64,000 nucleotides of DNA from Tetramitus jugosus (Eukaryota; Heterolobosea; Eutetramitea; Acrasida; Vahlkampfiidae). The notes under the pieces are model-generated. The model did no database searches. It saw nothing but the letters and a program-made list of their open reading frames with translations, and was not told where the DNA came from. Every line of letters begins with the position of its first letter. The first letter of the stretch is position 1. Both the position numbers and the translations under genes were made by a program. Location: positions 310,001 to 374,000 of the forward strand of contig OW569372.1 in assembly GCA_937625935.1 (NCBI GenBank). The letters are read 5' to 3'. Positions 35,418 to 45,809 of this stretch are shown here, piece after piece.

Positions 35418-37880
35418 TCAATTGTTGTCCTCCAGTGCAGAGTGATCAACAAACAATTGAGGGAATGAAGAGAGCCATTGTGCAATCAATGGATTGCCTT
35501 GTTGCTGCTGTTGCTGTTGTTGATTCTTTTGATGATAGAATTGTTGATACGTGTCACGCACCCATGCATGTTCATTCAACAATTGAGTGGCACTTGGTCT
35601 CTTGCTCGCATCAATAGTCGTACACTGATTGACAAAATCAATGAACGCATCAGAATAGTGATACAAGTCTCTATTCTTGAGTGGCAATTGTTTCAAGTTG
35701 CTAATCTCATCCAGAATGTCAAAGTATTGAGTGGATTGGAAGGGGAATACACCAGTGCCCAACTCGGCCAATGTAACACCCAATGACCACACATCACTGT
35801 TGAATGAGTGCTGTTCTTCTCTGATTCTCTCTGGACTCATGTACATGACTGTTCCCTGACATGTGCCAAACACGTACGGATTATGAACACCATAGTGTTG
35901 TCCATTGAATGATACGGTTGATGACGATGATTGGCTATTATTGTTGTTATTCTGCTTTTGCTTCTGCTTCTTATTATTACGGAGTGCAGAGTAGATACCA
36001 GTGAGACCAAAGTCACTGAATTTGACTAGACCGTCTCTACGGATGAGAATGTTGGCTGGTTTGATATCTCTGTGAACAATCTTGGTCGTGTGCAAGTATT
36101 CGAGTCCAATGAGCATCTGAACGGCCATGTGCTTCAAAATATTCTCTGGTACGTGCTTGGTCACTTTGAGAACATGCTCCAATGAATTGCCGTCCATGTA
36201 CTCCAACAGAATATGAATTTGATCATTCTTGAAGAAGGCTTGATGAAGTCTGATAATGTATGGACAGTGACGACACTTGTACAGTCCCTTGATCTCACTG
36301 TAAATCATTTTGGGTTGACCCGTGTTGGATATGGTGGTCAATGTCTTTTTGGCATACAATTGTTGATCTTTTTTGCTTCGGACAAGTGTGACGGTACTGG
36401 ATGCACCATGTCCCAAACTTCTCACTTCTTCATAATCACTCAATGATGCTCTACTACTGTTGTTGTTGTTATTACTATTGTTATGATTATGATTATCGTC
36501 AATATCTCTCATTGTATTACTATTATGATTGGGAGTAAGAGTAGAGGGGGTGAGAAGAGCAGCAGCAGCAGTAGTAGAAGTGGAAGTAGTAGTAGAAGAG
36601 GGATGATTGTAAGGTGAGAATCGAAGTGTGCGCTTTTGACTTCGTTGTGGATGATGTGATGAGAGCATTGATGATTGTTGAGAGGACTGTTGTTGAGAGA
36701 GTTGTTGTTGTTTTCTCTTGAGAGGAGTCATCATACTTGTTGATTTTTGATATCGCTTGGGTTGTGGACTGTCCATGGTTGACATCCATCGACTACTACT
36801 GTTATGACTACTCATCATACTACTATTGTCATCTCCATCATATGTATCATTTGTATCATTGGTATCAATAGTGTCATCCACAACAACATCATCATCATCG
36901 TCATTGACATCATCAATCACCATGGAATTGATAGAAGAACGAGACGACAAAAGAGTGGTGGATGTTGATGCGGTAGTGGGTGATGATGGTGGTAGTGATT
37001 GACTCATTGTCATGGGTATGGCAGAGATACCTGCTTCACCAATCTTTAATCCATCTACATCGAATTGTCCAGATGATGTAATGCCATAGTCTGCCTGTGA
37101 AAAGGCAAGACCTTGTGAATCTGCATTATTATCACCACCACCAAATGCATCATCACCCAATAATCCACCATAGAGATTGGCTCTCATATTATTATTGTTG
37201 TTGGTGCGTAGTAGTTTCATATTGGGTTTTTGTTGTGTCTTTTTTGTTCCCATTGTATTTGCTGTTGTATTCGTTGCTGTACTATTAGTGTTAGGGGCAG
37301 CATTGAATCCCAAGACAAGATTAGTTGGTTTAAACTTGTTGGCACGCTTGTTGGCCAACAATTGTTTTCTCTTGTTTAATTTGGGTGATGTTGCATTGGA
37401 TGGGAAAGTGGGTGCTGTTGCTTTCGTTGTTGTTGCTATATCGTTTAATATACTATTTACCATTGTATGATTGGATGTTGTGGATGAAGGTGCTGTAGTA
37501 GTAGTAGTTGCATCATTCTTGAAAAAGTCTTCTCCAAAAAAGGGAGAACTCTCACTGGTGCATGCACTATTACTACTACTACTCATGGGTGTATTGCTGC
37601 GACTGGACATGAGTTCATCATCACTATTGTTATAAGTATTGTTGTCGAAGAATAGATTGTTGGTGGTGGTAGGATTGGTATTGTTAGTGAATTGATTTTG
37701 AGTATTGTTGTTATTATTATTGTTGCGCAAGAGTTGAGTGGCTGATGGTTGATCAAATGATGCAAACAAGTCATTCTCGAATGCGTCATCAAAGAATGTG
37801 TTGCTACTGTTGATGGCAGTGTTGTTGTTGTTCTTTTTGATGTTGGATTTTCTCCTCCATGTGGGTTGTTGTTGAGACAT
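35418..37880 (-). CDS. STE-type (MAPKK-like) protein kinase with long low-complexity N-terminus
   Basis: The 820-residue protein has about 480 residues of Asn/Ser/Thr/Gln runs, then a kinase domain to about residue 790. The Gly loop is LGHGASSTV, the catalytic Lys is in LYAKKTL, the HRD motif is VHRDIKPANIL and the metal site is FSDFGLTGIY. The activation segment holds an Asn/Ser/Gln insertion of about 35 residues before GTVMYMSPERI. All catalytic residues are present. The overall pattern (EYMDGNSLEHVL, MYMSPER) is that of MAP2K/STE7 kinases, but the insertion removes an easily aligned S/T-x(3-5)-S/T phospho-site. A Gln run follows the domain. The role in a MAPK cascade is inferred. Confidence 0.87.
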   Translation of the reverse strand: MSQQQPTWRRKSNIKKNNNNTAINSSNTFFDDAFENDLFASFDQPSATQLLRNNNNNNNTQNQFTNNTNPTTTNNLFFDNNTYNNSDDELMSSRSNTPMSSSSNSACTSESSPFFGEDFFKNDATTTTTAPSSTTSNHTMVNSILNDIATTTKATAPTFPSNATSPKLNKRKQLLANKRANKFKPTNLVLGFNAAPNTNSTATNTTANTMGTKKTQQKPNMKLLRTNNNNNMRANLYGGLLGDDAFGGGDNNADSQGLAFSQADYGITSSGQFDVDGLKIGEAGISAIPMTMSQSLPPSSPTTASTSTTLLSSRSSINSMVIDDVNDDDDDVVVDDTIDTNDTNDTYDGDDNSSMMSSHNSSSRWMSTMDSPQPKRYQKSTSMMTPLKRKQQQLSQQQSSQQSSMLSSHHPQRSQKRTLRFSPYNHPSSTTTSTSTTAAAALLTPSTLTPNHNSNTMRDIDDNHNHNNSNNNNNSSRASLSDYEEVRSLGHGASSTVTLVRSKKDQQLYAKKTLTTISNTGQPKMIYSEIKGLYKCRHCPYIIRLHQAFFKNDQIHILLEYMDGNSLEHVLKVTKHVPENILKHMAVQMLIGLEYLHTTKIVHRDIKPANILIRRDGLVKFSDFGLTGIYSALRNNKKQKQKQNNNNNSQSSSSTVSFNGQHYGVHNPYVFGTCQGTVMYMSPERIREEQHSFNSDVWSLGVTLAELGTGVFPFQSTQYFDILDEISNLKQLPLKNRDLYHYSDAFIDFVNQCTTIDASKRPSATQLLNEHAWVRDTYQQFYHQKNQQQQQQQQGNPLIAQWLSSFPQLFVDHSALEDNN

Positions 37881-38115
37881 GTGTGTGAGGAGGGAGAGAT
37901 TGTGATTGTGTTGTTGTTGTTATGATTTTTTTCAATGATAGTGGTTGTAATTTTTCTTAGTAGGCGTCATTTGGTGGTGCATTCGATCCAGAGCGTCTTG
38001 CCCGAAAAACTTCTCGTCATTCCTCGAACCGTCGGAGAAAAAATACTTCTTGTCAGATCTACAGTGGCGTGCACCCTCTACTTGCGAATTTAATTTTTTC
38101 CAATTTGATTTATGA

Positions 38116-39477
38116 ATGAGACCAGTGACAGCGAATGCAACCATAACAGTTCCTAAAAGACAGAGACCATATCACCCAGATAGCGAATTGTTGAGTTCAA
38201 GTGGATTCAACGGAACGATATCGGCTATCAACAAACCTGGTAATCCTTCATCTATCACTTCTTCCCTGAGTGAAGTTGTGATCCCAATGAACATTTCTAC
38301 AAGCCACTCTTCACAGGACCAACAAGAACAAAACAATCCAACTCCTCACTTGCATCCATCTCTCTCTGGCAAGTACGCATTCAATCGAAAATTCATGGGA
38401 AAACATTATGCTGGTAAGAACAGAGGAGAAAACAACGATAAGAACATCATTGACCACAATGGTAGCGATGAGGAGACGATGAACGGTTTTGTGCGAAGTT
38501 CTTCAGCCAACAGCTTTCTGAAGAAAGGGTACATGATGAATACAATTACATCGCGACAAAGAAAGAAGGAAAGAACTATTGACAAAATTTCATCAATTGA
38601 CTCTATGAACGACTTGTCAGTTGATTCTTCCAATTCGAGAGAAGATCGCTTATCAAGTCCTTTCTCTCAAAATTTTGCATCCAACCTACTCGATCAGGGT
38701 GCACTGAAGAAGCCCAAGAGTAAGAGTAATGACACTAACTCTATGCGTACAAGTGGAATTCCTATCATCCGTTCGGTTGATTCAGTGAGTTACAGGGAAC
38801 AAGATCAAATAGAATTGGGTGGGGCGTTCATGGATCCCCACTCCCAACAAATTACTCATGAACAAAAGAAGGAGCTTGAAGAAGTAGTGGATGCCAATAC
38901 AGAGATGATTGATCAACTCTTTTCTCTATCGAAACAGAAAGGCAATGACAATTCGTTCAGCAACTCCTCATCCGTACTATCATCCTCTTCTCTATCGTCA
39001 ATGAATGAGAGGCAGAAGCATCGTATGAAGACCTTGTTCACCATATCTACCCAACAACAACAATTACAGCAATCGGAAAGTTCTCACTATCAGAGACACC
39101 TACAAAGAAACTCATCTCTTATTCATCATCGAAAACAGGTTGAGGATACATATGATTACAAACCATTTCAACGTGATAGAACCAAGTTTCAAAGAATCAC
39201 CGACTTACCAACTCTTCAAGTACGGTTAGTGGTCGACAGAGTACAAGGGTTGTACAATTTTCATCAACAAGTGAAACATCGAGAGAGAATGTTGGCTTAT
39301 CCCTGTGTTTCTCCAGAGGAGAAGGACAACGTGGTGGAAGCAGCAAGGCACCTGAATGAGCCCTTCCTAAATTTCCTCTATGACAATTTGAACATCTCAT
39401 CATTCGAAGAGGAAGAAGACGATGAAATCGAAGAACACAAGGAGGTACTGACAGAACAAAACCAACTCGGATCATAA
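38116..39477 (+). CDS. Unrecognised Ser-rich protein with a conserved-looking C-terminal helix region
   Basis: The 453-residue protein starts at an ATG at 38116; another ATG four bases earlier is in a different frame. Residues 1-340 are Ser/Asn/Gln-rich with basic patches, such as RKKERTIDKISSIDSM. Residues 355-435 are complex and mostly helical: FQRITDLPTLQVRLVVDRV, then QGLYNFHQQVKHRERMLAY, then an acidic end. I know no family with this pattern. The N-terminal VPKRQRPYHPDS is basic and may be a nuclear signal. Confidence 0.6.
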   Translation: MRPVTANATITVPKRQRPYHPDSELLSSSGFNGTISAINKPGNPSSITSSLSEVVIPMNISTSHSSQDQQEQNNPTPHLHPSLSGKYAFNRKFMGKHYAGKNRGENNDKNIIDHNGSDEETMNGFVRSSSANSFLKKGYMMNTITSRQRKKERTIDKISSIDSMNDLSVDSSNSREDRLSSPFSQNFASNLLDQGALKKPKSKSNDTNSMRTSGIPIIRSVDSVSYREQDQIELGGAFMDPHSQQITHEQKKELEEVVDANTEMIDQLFSLSKQKGNDNSFSNSSSVLSSSSLSSMNERQKHRMKTLFTISTQQQQLQQSESSHYQRHLQRNSSLIHHRKQVEDTYDYKPFQRDRTKFQRITDLPTLQVRLVVDRVQGLYNFHQQVKHRERMLAYPCVSPEEKDNVVEAARHLNEPFLNFLYDNLNISSFEEEEDDEIEEHKEVLTEQNQLGS

Positions 39478-39530
39478 CTCACATTGTTTTCCCGTTGTAT
39501 TGAAAGCAGTTCTTGCATTTCCTTGAACAA

Positions 39531-39812
39531 ATGTCGGAGTTAAAAAAAAGAAAAAAACGCAATCAACACACAAAAATGCTATTCAAAGTTTCGCAAGTAT
39601 TGCTGATGCCTGCTCGTTTCAACAAGCATCAAGTGAGAGCTGTTAGACAAAGACGTGAAAAATTGTCAGCTCTTCAAGAATTGAAGAAAGACAACCAAAA
39701 GCGATTGTTCCCTCAACCCGAAGCCTCATGGTTCCACAAGCGATCCTACAAGGAAATTTCAACCGCACAAAAAGTGAAAGAGTACTACCAAAAGAATGGA
39801 CTTCCAAAGTAA
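39531..39812 (+). CDS. Small basic protein, possibly mitochondrial
   Basis: From the first ATG the protein is 93 residues; from the second (39576) it is 78. The second start gives MLFKVSQVLLMPARFNKHQV, a basic amphipathic leader like a mitochondrial presequence. The rest is basic and helical with aromatic residues (ASWFHKRSYKEISTAQKVKE). Size, charge and leader resemble small mitochondrial ribosomal proteins, but I cannot name one. The codon pattern and A-rich context support a real gene. Confidence 0.6.
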   Translation: MSELKKRKKRNQHTKMLFKVSQVLLMPARFNKHQVRAVRQRREKLSALQELKKDNQKRLFPQPEASWFHKRSYKEISTAQKVKEYYQKNGLPK

Positions 39813-40446
39813 TAAACCAATCTTTCTCAGTTCGCGAGGTTTGATGTTTTTTATATTGCACTTTCGTTAGCTGCGGTACCCGGCAAGAGCAAAGGAAGGT
39901 TGCCAATCGCTTTGTTTCTATGCCACTGAAAATATGAGGTAATGGATTCGGTCCACACAATCCACAGCCAAACCAAAATTTAGTCATCCTTCTCGAGTCT
40001 TGCAACTACATTATTTTATTGTTTACATATTAACAACTAATTAAATAAACAACCTTAATAAGCTATTAAATTAAGATATAAAAACTTAAAATATATGATT
40101 TACATTTTTCTTCGAGTCCCAACTGCAATCTTAAATGTGGGACAGCGTACTGCGTTAATTCTACAATGTGAGGTGATGGTACTTAATGTTTCGAACAATC
40201 GCTGATTACAAGCGATCTCAAACTCCCAGAATTGATTGTCTCGGGCTCATTTTTTAGTATCTCTCTGCTCAGTCTTCGCCTTTGTTAATTATTGTGGCCA
40301 TACTCCTTTGTTTCTGTGATGTGAACAGTTGGCGACAATTCTTTAAACGCATGTCCTGTTGATATCTCCCATGCAGGTCCTGATACGGATATGGACAGTG
40401 TGATGGATTGAAGGGACTTCAGCTTAATTGATGTTAGTTCAGAGAT
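39813..40446. other. AT-rich spacer with nothing recognised
   Basis: Bases 40010-40110 are strongly AT-rich, with short TTAA and TATA-like runs. A 6-base hairpin (GTCCCA/TGGGAC at 40116-40143) is too short to weigh. I see no gene here. Confidence 0.4.
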
Positions 40447-41957
40447 TCAATACAACAAAGGAAAATAGTCTACTTGAATTTCCACACAAATTTGGAGATG
40501 CTCTCCAAGAATGCAAGAGTACAAAGAATTAGGAATTGATCCAAAGAAAACCAAAACTTGTACGATATGCACCAGAATCAATTCAAGAAGATAAGGATAT
40601 TTGGTTGCTAGCCATCCAAGGTGATGTTGCACTCATCCAAGACGTACCGACAAGTGTGCGGAACAAAGATACTTTACTTGCTGCAAAACAATACACTGGA
40701 GACACAATAAGTAATGTAACAATTGTTGTTCACAAAGTCTATCGGAACGGAGATAGAGAAAAGCCATTCATTAATTTGAATCGAGAGCTCGCTCTGGCAA
40801 CCATCTGGTGGATTCATTCGACTACGATGAGGAACTTGTATTGGAGATTCTTCAACTGTCTTCGGTTCATATCAGACTCATTGAAGAACTACATCAATTT
40901 TGTCACAGCCATCATACAGCATGCTCCCACCAAAGTGGTCTCATGAGATTGAGAGGCAGTGAAACCATTTGTTCGATGTTATTTCCATGGATTTGGCTGA
41001 GGATTCCAAATTTATTGTTCCAGCTCTCAAAGATAGAGACTATTTTCTTCCAACGGTGCTCCAGCTGATCACGAAGGGTGACATTGTGAACATTCAAACA
41101 TATGAACAGTTTTTCAACCTTGAAAACTTTCATCTTTTCCCAACCACTGTTCGAAGCAATCGACAGTTTGTTGAGCGTGCTGTGTCACTCATGGAGAATG
41201 ATCAGAATGTCCGTTACTGCTCTTTTACTCTTGCCAATCACTTGGACTCACAATTCACGGTTGCAAAGAGCTGATGCACAAGTGCATCCAGAGTGTTGTC
41301 CACAATATTAAGTACATATCTGATCGATTGAAAGATAAAAAACAGTTCATTATGCAACTGCTTCATTATGAACATGCGTCAAGTTGATGAAGATGTTCTT
41401 ATTGATTGCTTCCAAGAAAAAGCAATGCGCAGAGGATTGCCGGTCAAATGAGCAAAGAATGTGCCATGAAATTTGTTGAAAAAGGTGGCTCATTCAAACC
41501 AATTGCACACATGTTCAAATCAGACAGAGATGTCAATGTTGCTGCCGTGAAGCAGAATGGAGATGCATTGGAGTTTGCCGATTTGTTGTTCAAGAACAAT
41601 GAAGCAATGGTTCGAATGGCCATTGAGTCTAATCCACTCAGTTTCAAACAAGTCGCTCTTTCATTCAGAGGAAACAAAGAGCTGGTTAAACTGGCAATTT
41701 CAAAGGATGGTAGAGCTGCATAACATATGTTGGCTCCTCTTCCATCAAAAAAGTCATTTATGCTTGAGTTGATACGTTCTTGTCAATCTAATTCAAGATG
41801 TCTACTTGCTGAAACAGCCTTCAGATCAGTTTTGGATGTATCATTGAAGACTGACAAACAAGTGGCACTGGGCTGGCAGTCAAAAGTGCCGGATATGCAA
41901 ACAGATATGTGCTCTCCACTGAACAGAGACATGATCCTGAAATTAGAAAATTTATGA
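40447..41957 (+). pseudogene. Broken DUF4116-family gene
   Basis: Fragments of one protein family lie in order on the plus strand but in changing frames and with stops: about 40536-40946, 40969-41274, 41406-41723 and 41727-41957. They carry DUF4116-type repeats of about 50 residues, such as VAAVKQNGDALEFADLLFKN, NNEAMVRMAIESNPLSFKQV and NKELVKLAISKDG. DUF4116 has no known function; Naegleria species have many copies. The frames shift between the first and second and between the second and third pieces, and a TAA separates the third and fourth. No splice signals repair these breaks. I read it as a decayed copy. Confidence 0.65.
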
Positions 41958-42422
41958 AACAACAAAACGATGGGAGTAGAAGGTTTCACAGGTATCTTAC
42001 TGTCTTCACTGCCCCAAAAATTTCCCTATCTCTACCCTTCACTCTCACTCAAAAACCTCAAACAACGTCCATCATCGTCATCGCATTCCAAGCACATTGA
42101 ACTCTCAATTCAATCACATTTTTTTCGATGTCATCGAACAATTTTCTGTACAAACCAGTCACAACGAAGAACATTGTGTTGGACCCAAATTGTTTTTTGT
42201 AGCGCTCCATCGTCGGATTGAAAGTTTTGCTGTGACGTAAGATAAACAACTTATATCAATTAATATGACTTGTCATTAGTGACCATTTTCAATTCCAAGT
42301 GGAAAGGTTTGAAGTGGAGCAGAACTCGTCTAGACGGTTTCCCAGAGACACTCCCGTTCCTCAACAGGTGATATGTTGCATGGAGCCTTGTATTGTCTCG
42401 AACAATTTGCCATGAATTTTAT
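41958..42422. other. Spacer with one short unclear minus-strand frame
   Basis: The minus-strand stretch 42058-42249 is open for about 63 codons and its composition is rather protein-like (ERYKKQFGSNTMFFVVTGLY, then FDDIEKNVIELRVQCAW). No start context, exon partner or family is evident. It may be a fragment of another decayed gene beside the DUF4116 relic. Confidence 0.3.
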
Positions 42423-43019
42423 TCAGTAATTGTACACTCCAAACACGGTTACAATACAATAAAAGGAATTCTGAAAAGAATGTGAGTTAGTTCACCAAGA
42501 TGCTGGCCGGTCATCAACCAAACCAAACTTACATTCATAAAGATATCACTTGCATAACTATCACAATCATCGTCCCAGAAACACCGACATCCCATCTTTA
42601 CTCCTGCTCCCTTTTGTTCTCCAAATAAAACATTCACAATAAACTTGTATCGATCATACTTGAGCTCTGTACATCGGTCTCTCACTAGATTACTAATGTC
42701 CTTGGTCCATGCCGCCACTTGCTCCATTTGATAATCATTACTCACTTTGAACTTTTCGTTCAACACTTGACGAATCATTTCTTTGACTTCAGATGACTTG
42801 AATCTGATCATGATAATAATGAAGGAGCAAACGATCAGATGGTGTCAACTTTGTTTCGCGACTCACAGATATTCATGCATATTGTGGCAGTAGAGAATAG
42901 GATATGGAGTGAAACAAAAGTACGTACTTGTTCTTGAAACTGGGTCTCAATTGAAACACGTCTTCAGACTCCCCATTGATCTGGTTGTTGCTACTCCGAC
43001 TACGGTTCATAGAATTCAT
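42423..43019 (-). CDS. Tctex1-family dynein light chain, three exons
   Basis: The exons are 42928-43019, 42533-42803 and 42423-42470. The introns are 124 bases (GTACGT to ATCAG) and 62 bases (GTAAGT to TTTCAG). Phases are 2 and 0, and the 136-residue product reads without gaps. Family marks are FQLRPSFKNKFKSSEVKEMI across intron 1, GEQKGAGVKMGCRCFWDDD, and the end SFYCIVTVFGVYNY across intron 2. This matches the TCTEX1D2/DYNLT2B group, light chains of dynein-2 and axonemal dyneins. A role in flagellar transport or motility fits an amoeboflagellate. The start is the first ATG after an in-frame stop; a second Met is three codons on. Confidence 0.9.
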
Positions 43020-43226
43020 TCCAAAAAGCTCGTTCAGTGGATATGATATTGTCGATTGAAGACCTTTCTCAATGATGTCGATTGCATTCTAACCTTGAAG
43101 AACTCGCAGCCGTAGATGCAGCAGCATCCAATCCTCCGACACGACGACTGGCCAAAAAAAAACCAACACCGATACAAAAAACAGAACAACACGACTCTCC
43201 ATATGCATCATCACCAATAATCATCA

Positions 43227-44258
43227 ATGTCATCATCATTCTGTTCCAGTATTCTGACATTAAATGGTCATTGGATCAACAGTGCCAATGGAGGATTGGA
43301 TCTGTTTCATTTTCTCACAGTGATTCCCACTTGTTTTTTTGTCTTGTATCTCATGAGTAAACTACGCATGTCCATCATTATTCTCAAACACTCTCAGTCA
43401 CTTGTACTATCGACTGTGTACACTTTTGTATGGTGTATATGTGTATTCAATCTCATGACTAGTCTATTCAGTATGACTCTGATGACCATTAGCAATCAAC
43501 TATCCAATTCATCATCATCATCATCATCTTTTATCAACAATAATGACATCAACAACAATAATCACTCATTGTCATTCATGACCAACATGAATCGCATCGT
43601 AGGTCACGTCTCACTTGGCATACTCAACTTTGTGATTGAGTTTATAGAGATTGCAGTGATTGTATTCATGTTCTTTTCTCACTCTCAATTGAGTCACATC
43701 AAAGTAGTGACTCGCACTGGTTTCATCTCTGGAATGATTTCACTGTTTGATAATTCGATTGCAGTGACACTGAGTCTCTTGTTTTTTCAAAATTTTTCAT
43801 CATCAACATCTACTGCTACTGCTACTCCTGGTCTGATCATTGATAATAATAATGGAAATGGTAATGGTGTGAATAACAATACCAATTGGATGAATAGTCA
43901 CATTATGATTGAAAATGCACTGTACACTGTCATCTCCACCAGTATATTCGTCTTCATGTACACCATGATCCTACTGTTGCCACTGTTCAAGTGCATTCGA
44001 CACCGTATTCCTCAACGATCCGGTTTCTATATCTACATCATGTTTCTCACATTGAACAATGTGTTGCAATTGATTGGTGGAGCACTGTTGTTGGCACGTG
44101 TAGACAGTGGACTGTGTGTCATGACCTTTAGCAAATTCCTCTACTTTTCATCCTATGCACCCATATTGTACAAGTGTTTTCTCAGTCAGTACTTTACGCG
44201 TGATGTGTTTGATCAGGTATCTGTCGAACGATTCTTTCAACGAGGTGATTTGAAGTGA
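43227..44258 (+). CDS. TPRA1-like seven-transmembrane protein
   Basis: The 343-residue protein has about seven hydrophobic segments. Two Asn/Ser/Thr-rich loops lie between spans 2 and 3 and between spans 4 and 5. The C-terminal pattern (FYIYIMFLTLNNVLQLIGGA, then LCVMTFSKFLYFSSYAPILY) is that of TPRA1/GPR175 (transmembrane protein adipocyte-associated 1). The first span IPTCFFVLYLMSKLRM fits the same family. TPRA1 is a GPCR-like protein linked to Hedgehog signalling at cilia in animals and to the CAND proteins of plants. Its role here is unknown. The 5' end lies 207 bases from the divergent Tctex1 gene. Confidence 0.68.
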   Translation: MSSSFCSSILTLNGHWINSANGGLDLFHFLTVIPTCFFVLYLMSKLRMSIIILKHSQSLVLSTVYTFVWCICVFNLMTSLFSMTLMTISNQLSNSSSSSSSFINNNDINNNNHSLSFMTNMNRIVGHVSLGILNFVIEFIEIAVIVFMFFSHSQLSHIKVVTRTGFISGMISLFDNSIAVTLSLLFFQNFSSSTSTATATPGLIIDNNNGNGNGVNNNTNWMNSHIMIENALYTVISTSIFVFMYTMILLLPLFKCIRHRIPQRSGFYIYIMFLTLNNVLQLIGGALLLARVDSGLCVMTFSKFLYFSSYAPILYKCFLSQYFTRDVFDQVSVERFFQRGDLK

Positions 44259-44580
44259 AGTGTATATGTATGTGATGGAGAGACACATGTAGTTATATAT
44301 TAATAATCTAAGAAGAATCATAGGAGAGACTCATACACAAAGCTCATGTCAGGTACATTCATCTGTAAACTTCATGATACAGGATTGTGATGCACACCAC
44401 CACCACCACCTGTGTATGAAGGGATGGACAAGGAACCATGAGAGGAATAGTTTACCCATCGAGAGAGAGCGATGACTGAAGACAGCACTAGGTATTGTCA
44501 TTGAGAGTAGTGGTTATTGGGAATTATCATCACGATCAATAAACAACAATAACAACTAAATAGTTGAACCGCTTTTTTAA
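44259..44580. other. 322-base convergent spacer, nothing recognised
   Basis: It holds the 3' ends of the TPRA1-like and methyltransferase genes. A short CAC run is present near 44399-44410. No ORF of interest is seen. Confidence 0.4.
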
Positions 44581-45645
44581 TTAATTAGAGAGAACAAATG
44601 GCTTGCTTGTTCTTCTGAATCTTGCCTGAACAAACACTCGATTCATTTGTTTTTGTTCCTTGACGTTCACCACTTGTTTCTCACAATAGTCGCACTGTAT
44701 CGTTTCAAAGTAACCATCACGCGTAAACAACTCTACCATTTCTTCTGTTGAGAAATAGTAGGCACGTGTACCGTCACCTCGTACATAAAAGTGATCTTCA
44801 ATCTTCTTGTACGATTCCTTTTCTGTTTGGAATCGTGTCTGTGCCAAATCATTTCTTGCATAGTCACGAATAAAGACAATTCCTGTCGATAGTGTCACAC
44901 AGGAGGCAATCTTGTCTACGCAATTGTTGAATTTGTGAGGCGAGATGGCACTGAGAACAAATATGCACGTACAAAAATCAATGCACGATTCTGGAATATA
45001 ATCATGTATACTATTATTACTATTGTTATTATTCTGAATATAATTGTCATTTGTAATCGATGGATTGGTTGTCATTGCACTGGATAAATCATGAACAAAT
45101 GCAGTGACTTGATTCGGAAACAGTTGATGATTCATGTAATAGTCATGTTGATGAATCAATTGAACGGCAGTGCGTGAAAAATCAAATGCATACACTTGAA
45201 AGCATGACAATTTTGAAAAATAGTTTTGAACCAGTGGGAAGAATGTGTTACCGACACCACAACCTGCCTCCAAGAATCGATACTTGACCAATTGATGATG
45301 ATTTTCACTATTATCATTATCATTACTATTCATATTGTTCGTATTATTATTGTGATTCATCGCATGATTGTAGGCATCATTCAATTCTACAAATTCTCTC
45401 ATGATCCAATGCCTGTCCTTGAAGAAACCAGTTTTATTATTGTTGTAGAATCTGTTCCAAAAAATGTCAGCCTTTTCACAGTATTGTTGTTTCATGAACG
45501 GAGATGCTCCATTCTGATTACCCAATCGATTCAACAATTGTTGAGAATACGGTTGATAGAGTCTATCAGGTTCACACTTGTATTGTTCAATGAATTGTTT
45601 GAGACCTTGTTCTCCACATTCATAATAGGTGGGTGATGATGACAT
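44581..45645 (-). CDS. METTL2/6/8-type tRNA m3C methyltransferase
   Basis: From the ATG at 45645 the product is 354 residues. The N-terminal part has the family signature FWNRFYNNNKTGFFKDRHW. The SAM-binding motif I is FLEAGCGVGNTFFPLV, then AFDFSRTAVQLI and IDFCTCIFVLSAI. The end contains GIVFIRDYARNDLAQTRF and RAYYFSTEEMVELF, typical of the METTL2/METTL6/Trm140 group. These enzymes make 3-methylcytidine at position 32 of some tRNAs. Asn runs interrupt two loops. The frame is open 90 codons upstream, but that part is hydrophobic, lacks family likeness and overlaps the start of the divergent gene. I prefer the later ATG, which follows an A-rich leader. Confidence 0.88.
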   Translation of the reverse strand: MSSSPTYYECGEQGLKQFIEQYKCEPDRLYQPYSQQLLNRLGNQNGASPFMKQQYCEKADIFWNRFYNNNKTGFFKDRHWIMREFVELNDAYNHAMNHNNNTNNMNSNDNDNSENHHQLVKYRFLEAGCGVGNTFFPLVQNYFSKLSCFQVYAFDFSRTAVQLIHQHDYYMNHQLFPNQVTAFVHDLSSAMTTNPSITNDNYIQNNNNSNNSIHDYIPESCIDFCTCIFVLSAISPHKFNNCVDKIASCVTLSTGIVFIRDYARNDLAQTRFQTEKESYKKIEDHFYVRGDGTRAYYFSTEEMVELFTRDGYFETIQCDYCEKQVVNVKEQKQMNRVFVQARFRRTSKPFVLSN

Positions 45646-45809
45646 GGAGTTGCTCGATTTTTTTTTGTGTGTGTGTTGATTGAAGAGTGCAATTCTCTGT
45701 GTGAAATCATCGGAGAATCTGTCCGATCGAATAAGTTCATGGCAGAGTTGATTGAAAACACGCAAGAACGGAACAACAAAACACAGACACATATCGAACA
45801 CATACATTG

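Noticed and set aside
40116-40143. GTCCCA/TGGGAC hairpin in the AT-rich spacer
   Set aside because: Six base pairs with a 16-base loop is expected by chance in this length.
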